This document shows, in pieces, positions 60,416 to 64,000 of a stretch of 64,000 nt of DNA (the first letter of the stretch is position 1; each line of letters opens with the position of its first letter). The notes beneath the pieces were generated by a model. It was given only the letters and a program-made list of their open reading frames with translations. It was not told the origin of the DNA and did no database searches. This DNA comes from Amycolatopsis vastitatis (GTDB lineage Bacteria > Actinomycetota > Actinomycetes > Mycobacteriales > Pseudonocardiaceae): the NCBI RefSeq assembly GCF_002234595.1, contig NZ_NMUL01000030.1, positions 248,001 through 312,000 on the forward strand, written 5' to 3'. The translations under genes and the position numbers were made by a program.

Positions 60416-60825
60416 GCGCGGATCCCGGTCAGGCGGGCCAGTGCGGCGAAGCCGTCGTCGGTGCCGGGCCAGTGGGCGCGGACGGCGTCGAGCCCGGCGT
60501 GGCGGACGACGCCGCGGAGGACGGCGGTGACGATGATGGCGTCGTCGGCGTAGCCGAGGACGGGGATGAAGTCGGGGATGAGGTCGATGGGCAGCGCGAG
60601 GTAGGCCAGCAGCAGCCCGAGCCGGATGCGCACGCCGCGGGGGAGGGTCTTGTCGGCGGCCAGGCGCCGGATGAGCCGGAGGACGTCGGGCAGCAGCCGC
60701 AGCGCTTCCCGCAGGAGTCCGCCACGCGGCCGGATCACGAGCAGGGCCGCGACGAGGACGAGCCACGCCAGCAGCAGCGCGGCGGCGACGCCGATGAGCA
60801 GGTCCCACCAGAACGAGCCGGTCAC
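60412..60825 (-). CDS. DUF1232 (YkvA-like) small membrane protein
   Basis: 137 residues. One N-terminal membrane helix (LLIGVAAALLLAWLVLVAALLV) and the DUF1232 core LLAYLALPIDLIPDFIPVLGYADDAIIVTAVL. Function of the family is not settled. The GTG overlaps the stop of the ChrB-N-like gene (GTGA), so the two are coupled. Confidence 0.88.
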   Translation of the reverse strand: MTGSFWWDLLIGVAAALLLAWLVLVAALLVIRPRGGLLREALRLLPDVLRLIRRLAADKTLPRGVRIRLGLLLAYLALPIDLIPDFIPVLGYADDAIIVTAVLRGVVRHAGLDAVRAHWPGTDDGFAALARLTGIRA

Positions 60826-61394
60826 GGGTGCTTCACCGCCCCGGGACCGGGAGCTTCGGCGTGCAGGGCGGCTTCTTCGAAGGCGGCGAGTTCGGCGGCG
60901 GCCTGCTCGATCCCGTCGCGGGCAGCCTGGCCGGTCGGGGCGCCGAAGTAGTCCCGGGCGGCGATCTTGTCCAGCCAGCTGCGGAAGCGCTGCAGGTCGG
61001 CTTCGGATTCCTCGACTTCGGCGTAGGTGGCGTTGCCGCATGCCCGCTCGTCGGCGAGTTCCTGCCGTAGCTCGGGCAGGCGCTCGAGAACCTCCGTGTA
61101 TTCGGCGTCGCGGGCGGCGTTGATTTCGGCGATCACCGCCTGCTCGTCGGCCGGGTCGGTGAAAGCCATCGGCAGCACCCGGGCGGTGCCGCCCTGGTGG
61201 CGGACCCGGTCGGCCAGCCGCCGGATCTCCCGGACCACCGGCGGCCGGGCGGGCAGCAGGCACACCGACTGCTGCAGGTACAGGGCGCCGAGCGAGCGAA
61301 GTTTCCGCCACACCTGCACCCGCAGCGAGTCCGGCGCGCCCGCGGTCGAGACGCTGACCACCAGCCAGCCCCGATTGCTTGGTTCGGACGTCAC
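60822..61394 (-). CDS. ChrB N-terminal domain protein
   Basis: 190 residues. WLVVSVSTAGAPDSLRVQVWRKLRSLGALYLQQSVCLLP fits the ChrB N-terminal (PaaX-like, small alpha/beta) domain; the chromate-responding C-terminal part of full ChrB is absent, and a long Glu/Arg-rich helix follows. The GTG at 61394 is the only possible start, as the ATG 2 nt upstream is followed by a stop. A role in stress or regulation is possible; chromate resistance should not be assumed as no ChrA is near. Confidence 0.8.
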   Translation of the reverse strand: MTSEPSNRGWLVVSVSTAGAPDSLRVQVWRKLRSLGALYLQQSVCLLPARPPVVREIRRLADRVRHQGGTARVLPMAFTDPADEQAVIAEINAARDAEYTEVLERLPELRQELADERACGNATYAEVEESEADLQRFRSWLDKIAARDYFGAPTGQAARDGIEQAAAELAAFEEAALHAEAPGPGAVKHP

Positions 61395-61402
61395 ATGGCA
61401 AC

Positions 61403-61416
61403 GTTACACCCGTAAC
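61403..61416. promoter_or_regulatory. Inverted repeat GTTAC-ACCC-GTAAC upstream of chrB-like gene
   Basis: Perfect 5-bp arms (61403-61407 and 61412-61416), 8 nt before the GTG at 61394. The short distance fits an operator over a very short leader. Confidence 0.4.
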
Positions 61417-61435
61417 ACGCGTGGCCGTCCGGGTT

Positions 61436-61648
61436 TCAGGGAGTGGCCAACGCGGCTCGGACCGCCCGCTCGACCAGGATCGGCACGAAGGCGTGGATCC
61501 GGGCGCCGGCGAACCGGGCGCGTTCGCGGTCGACCATCGCGTGCAGGCGGATGCGGGTGACGTTCGCGTAGTCCTGGCCCAGGCGGTCCTCGAGCTGGGC
61601 GAGGTGGGTGTCGAGCTGCTCGGAGGCCATGGTGTCCAACGTGCTCAT
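61436..61648 (-). CDS. Three-helix bundle small protein
   Basis: 70 residues, probably all helical: LDTHLAQLEDRLGQDYANVTRIRLHAMVDRERARFAGARIHAFVPILVERAVRAAL. Similar small proteins occur in many actinobacteria under the name three-helix bundle dimerisation domain. GGAAGGTGAGCG precedes the ATG. Likely in one transcript with the ChrB-like gene, 41 nt downstream. Confidence 0.78.
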   Translation of the reverse strand: MSTLDTMASEQLDTHLAQLEDRLGQDYANVTRIRLHAMVDRERARFAGARIHAFVPILVERAVRAALATP

Positions 61649-61770
61649 CGCTCACCTTCCGGTCGGCCGTGGTACGGAGAACATGCCCCATGAGACGACG
61701 GGGAGATGAACCCGAGGTGAACAGGAAAAGTTCACGGATTACCGGGAGATGAGGGCGCCCGCCGTCGGCC

Positions 61771-62364
61771 TCACGGGGACGCGACCGGTGCCGGGTACTG
61801 GGTCAGTGCCGCCGCGCCGAAGGAGACGTCGAAGCGCTCGCACCAGATGCTCACGCTGGTGTAGGCGGTCAGGTCGGTGCCGGCGGGCAGCGGGTAGTTC
61901 TGGTTGCCCTTGTTGCCTTTGAGGCTGCCCGCGTCGAGGTGCCTGCCGTCGTCGAAGACGGCCCAGCCGTCCTTGCCGGGTTTCACCGGGGCGTCGGTGA
62001 GCCAGACGTGCACGTCCGGGCCGCTGCTCGTGTCGAGGTTCTCCAGGCGCAGCACGAGAGAGCCGCCGGTCGTGCGCAGGATCCGGACGGTGCCGGTGGT
62101 GCGGTGCTCGTGGCTGATCAGCGTGCCGGTCGCAAGTTCGGTCGGCGCGGCCGGCGCGGACGGCGACGATGATGAAGGCTGCGATGGCTGAGTGGACACC
62201 GGAGCGGGCGCCGGTGCGGCGGCCGGCAGATCCTCCTGCACGGTTTCGTTCACCACCAGTTGCCACGGCTGGAACCAGAACAACCCCGCCGCGACGGCGA
62301 CCAGGCCCGTCACCAGAATGCCCGAGATCCAGGGGCGGGTGAGCAGGCGCCGCACGCGGTTCAT
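61771..62364 (-). CDS. DM13-domain membrane-anchored protein
   Basis: 197 residues. One N-terminal membrane anchor (WISGILVTGLVAVAAGLFWF), a Pro/Ser-rich linker (residues ~48-75), and a DM13 domain ending WCERFDVSFGAAAL with its conserved Cys. DM13 domains are thought to act in electron transfer. The domain is predicted to lie outside the membrane. The 122-nt gap downstream has a weak 6-bp inverted repeat (61717-61735) only. Confidence 0.85.
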   Translation of the reverse strand: MNRVRRLLTRPWISGILVTGLVAVAAGLFWFQPWQLVVNETVQEDLPAAAPAPAPVSTQPSQPSSSSPSAPAAPTELATGTLISHEHRTTGTVRILRTTGGSLVLRLENLDTSSGPDVHVWLTDAPVKPGKDGWAVFDDGRHLDAGSLKGNKGNQNYPLPAGTDLTAYTSVSIWCERFDVSFGAAALTQYPAPVASP

Positions 62365-62420
62365 CCTCGTTCTCCTTCGTCTTCGTCCCGGTCACTTCAT
62401 TCAACGGGACGAATCGCCCA

Positions 62421-62700
62421 GTGACGTCCGGTGCGCGGTTACCGATCTCTTACGTGGGCTTGCCGCCGCAGGACACCGAATTCGTCGCCGCCGACCGGAT
62501 CTTGACCGCGACCCGGGTGCTGGCCCTCGCCATCGTGTCGTTCCTCGTGGCGGCCTTCAACATCTGTTACCTGCTGCCGACGCGGACGCTCGAGCTGTTC
62601 GCCCGGGGATCAAGCGGGAATCGACCGGGAGATCGTGGCCCAGGCGGGCTATCCGTTCGCTATCGAGGAGGACGCCGCCCCGGCGTGGGGCGGCGAAACC
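62421..62700 (+). pseudogene. Possible broken membrane-protein gene
   Basis: The 467-nt gap 62365-62831 holds a stretch that looks coding: from ATG 62421 a frame gives one membrane helix (RVLALAIVSFLVAAFNICYLLP) and LELFA, then the good codon bias shifts to another frame (REIVAQAGYPFAIEEDAAP) at about 62605. Removing one G in CCCGGGGAT would join them. A sequencing error or a decayed gene would explain this. No family is recognised, so I give low confidence. Confidence 0.3.
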
Positions 62701-62831
62701 TGGCGAGTGCGGCGGTCACGCCGGTGCCTGGCCCCGCTGAAGGCAGGAGCCCGTGCGGCGCTGCCGGAAGGGTTCCGAGGGCCGGGTAGGCTGCCGCGGC
62801 CGAGCACTCGTACGGACCGGGGGACACAGCC

Positions 62832-63893
62832 ATGGACATCGCTTCCGGGGTGGACCGCGTCCGCGTTCACGAACCCGTGCCGAACGTGCCGTCGGGGGCC
62901 GAGCCGCTGTTCGCCGGGTACATCCGGCGGCTGACCAAGGCGACCGTTCTCCGCGTGGTGCTCAGCGGTGCGCTTCTCGCCTTCGGCGTCCTGCTCGCGT
63001 TGACCGAACGGCGGGGCAGCGCGTTGCCGTACGTCTACTTCGCCGCCTTCGGCGGTTCGCTGGCGATGTGGGCCTACGTCCTGAGCGTCTACCGGCGGGT
63101 GCAGCGCCTCTTCGGAGAGCCGTACCACCGGCTCGACGTCGCCCCGGACGGGGTGCAGGTGAAGGGGTCGCGGGTGTCCGTGCGACTGCCGGACGGGCGG
63201 TGGCTGCGGACCCGGCTCGCCGACGGGCCGCGGATGCAGCTGGCCGGCGAGCGGCGGCTGTGGGTGCTCGGCGGCGGGCGGCGGGTGTTCGTCCGCCTGC
63301 CCGGCGCGATGTGGTTGCGGGCCGGGCGGATCGAGGACGCGCCGCTGCCGGGGGCGACGCCCGCGGAACTCGTTTCACGCCACCCGACGCCGCCGCGGCG
63401 TGATCCGGTGCTTGCCGCGCATCAGGCGTTCCAGGTCCGTCGGGCGGTCGTTTCGGGGGTGACGTTCCTGGTGCTGGGCGGGGCGGGGTTGGCCGTCGTG
63501 GCGAACGTGCGGGTCGACCCGTTCGTCATGGTGGACCCGGCCGCGGTGGGCGGCGTGGCCGGCGGCAGCGCGGTGCTGGTGTTGATGGGGCTGATGATGT
63601 TCGTCGGCTTCCTGCGGATCCGCCGTCCGATCACCGAGGACGTCTGGGTGGAGCTGCAGGTCGCGCTCGACACGCTGTTCGTGCCGCCCGCTCGTGGCGT
63701 GGCCCGGCTGACCGGCTGGGCGCTGCACCCGGACGGACGGCAGACGCGGTTCCGGCTCGTCGCCGACGTCTCCTTGGCCGCGAACGTGGCGGCGACCGGT
63801 CAGCTGTGGTTGCGGGGCTACCCGCAGCCGGGCAAACCGGCGCGGGCCGGCCTTCCGGGTTATCCCTGTGCGGGCAGCTTCCGCCTGGCCTGA
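62832..63893 (+). CDS. Membrane protein of unknown function
   Basis: 353 residues. Four hydrophobic segments in two pairs (ATVLRVVLSGALLAFGVLLAL / YVYFAAFGGSLAMWAYVLSV and VVSGVTFLVLGGAGLAVVANV / GGSAVLVLMGLMMFVGFLRI), each followed by a soluble beta-rich part. The two halves may be internal duplicates. GACCGGGGGACACAGCC precedes the ATG. I do not recognise the family. The last 107 nt of the window hold no gene. Confidence 0.7.
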   Translation: MDIASGVDRVRVHEPVPNVPSGAEPLFAGYIRRLTKATVLRVVLSGALLAFGVLLALTERRGSALPYVYFAAFGGSLAMWAYVLSVYRRVQRLFGEPYHRLDVAPDGVQVKGSRVSVRLPDGRWLRTRLADGPRMQLAGERRLWVLGGGRRVFVRLPGAMWLRAGRIEDAPLPGATPAELVSRHPTPPRRDPVLAAHQAFQVRRAVVSGVTFLVLGGAGLAVVANVRVDPFVMVDPAAVGGVAGGSAVLVLMGLMMFVGFLRIRRPITEDVWVELQVALDTLFVPPARGVARLTGWALHPDGRQTRFRLVADVSLAANVAATGQLWLRGYPQPGKPARAGLPGYPCAGSFRLA

Positions 63894-64000
63894 GCCCGGA
63901 TCGCGGCCACACTTTTTTCGGCCGCCATGGCAACCGGGCCGGACCGGGCGGCGTTATTACCAAGCATGTTGTTCAATCGACAGGCTGGGCTGCAGCCGGA

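Noticed and set aside
60822..61394. Chromate resistance determinant
   Set aside because: Only the ChrB N-terminal domain is present, and no ChrA transporter is nearby.
63894..64000. Terminator at GCGGCC...GGCCGC near 63900
   Set aside because: Only 6 bp of pairing in very GC-rich sequence; too weak to call.

Overview
The window is very GC-rich DNA with strong G/C bias at third codon positions, GTG starts, many 4-nt stop/start overlaps (ATGA, GTGA), TetR/ROK/MerR regulators and Sec/Tat lipoproteins. That fits a filamentous actinomycete. A recurring in-gene palindrome, GTCCACWGTGGAC, and the overall gene style suggest the Pseudonocardiaceae (Amycolatopsis-like); this taxonomic call is inference. 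I see no rRNA, tRNA, CRISPR array or transposase.

Layout. (1) 1-5972: a + strand run of a PaaK-like adenylating ligase (cut by the window edge), a circularly permuted ATP-grasp protein, an MFS exporter, an NADP-dependent reductase and a peptide-type binding lipoprotein; it looks like part of a small biosynthesis/export cluster. (2) 6049-9604, minus strand: a second orphan peptide-type binding protein, a cytochrome P450 and a small unknown protein. The two binding-protein genes converge on a perfect 19-bp hairpin. (3) 9833-12687: a secreted G1-type (eqolisin-like) peptidase, a small lipoprotein and a stand-alone ROK regulator. (4) 12911-19824: a carbohydrate operon with a ROK regulator, an RbsA/RbsC/RbsB-type transporter, a Gfo/Idh/MocA dehydrogenase and a xylose-isomerase-like TIM barrel. 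(5) 19974-28650: a second carbohydrate locus with a DeoR-LacI hybrid regulator, a CUT1-type transporter, a 2-hydroxyacid dehydrogenase, a DUF2264 protein and a secreted GH43-like enzyme. (6) 28739-34299: a DHFR-like reductase, then a minus-strand operon of three helical-repeat proteins, one of them a MerR regulator, driven by a MerR-type promoter with a 19-bp spacer.

(7) 34360-55553 is the centrepiece, an acyl-CoA catabolic island. It has a branched-chain-type ABC importer (LivH, a LivM-LivG-LivF triple fusion, and LivK further away), three acyl-CoA dehydrogenases, two crotonases, a thiolase with a mini DUF35 partner, an APH-like kinase, SDRs, a KstD-like flavoprotein, two SnoaL-like proteins, an EthD-like protein, an acyl-CoA synthetase and a metallo-beta-lactamase-fold hydrolase. 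A TetR gene in the middle and five copies of a TGAACTnAGTTCA-like palindrome at the promoters indicate one local regulon. (8) 55475-60415: a mini HTH protein and a TIM-barrel protein behind tandem 19-bp palindromes, then a second catabolic operon (acyl-CoA dehydrogenase, APH-like kinase, SDR) divergent from its own TetR. (9) 60412-64000: small conserved proteins (DUF1232, ChrB-N-like, three-helix bundle, DM13), a possibly broken membrane gene and an unknown membrane protein.

Working idea for regions 7 and 8: the organism imports an organic acid or a terpenoid/steroid-like compound, activates it to a CoA thioester and breaks it down by beta-oxidation. The two kinase/acyl-CoA dehydrogenase pairs resemble the LvaA/LvaC and ACAD10/ACAD11 systems that remove 4-hydroxyl groups by phosphorylation and elimination. 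The substrate cannot be read from the sequence.
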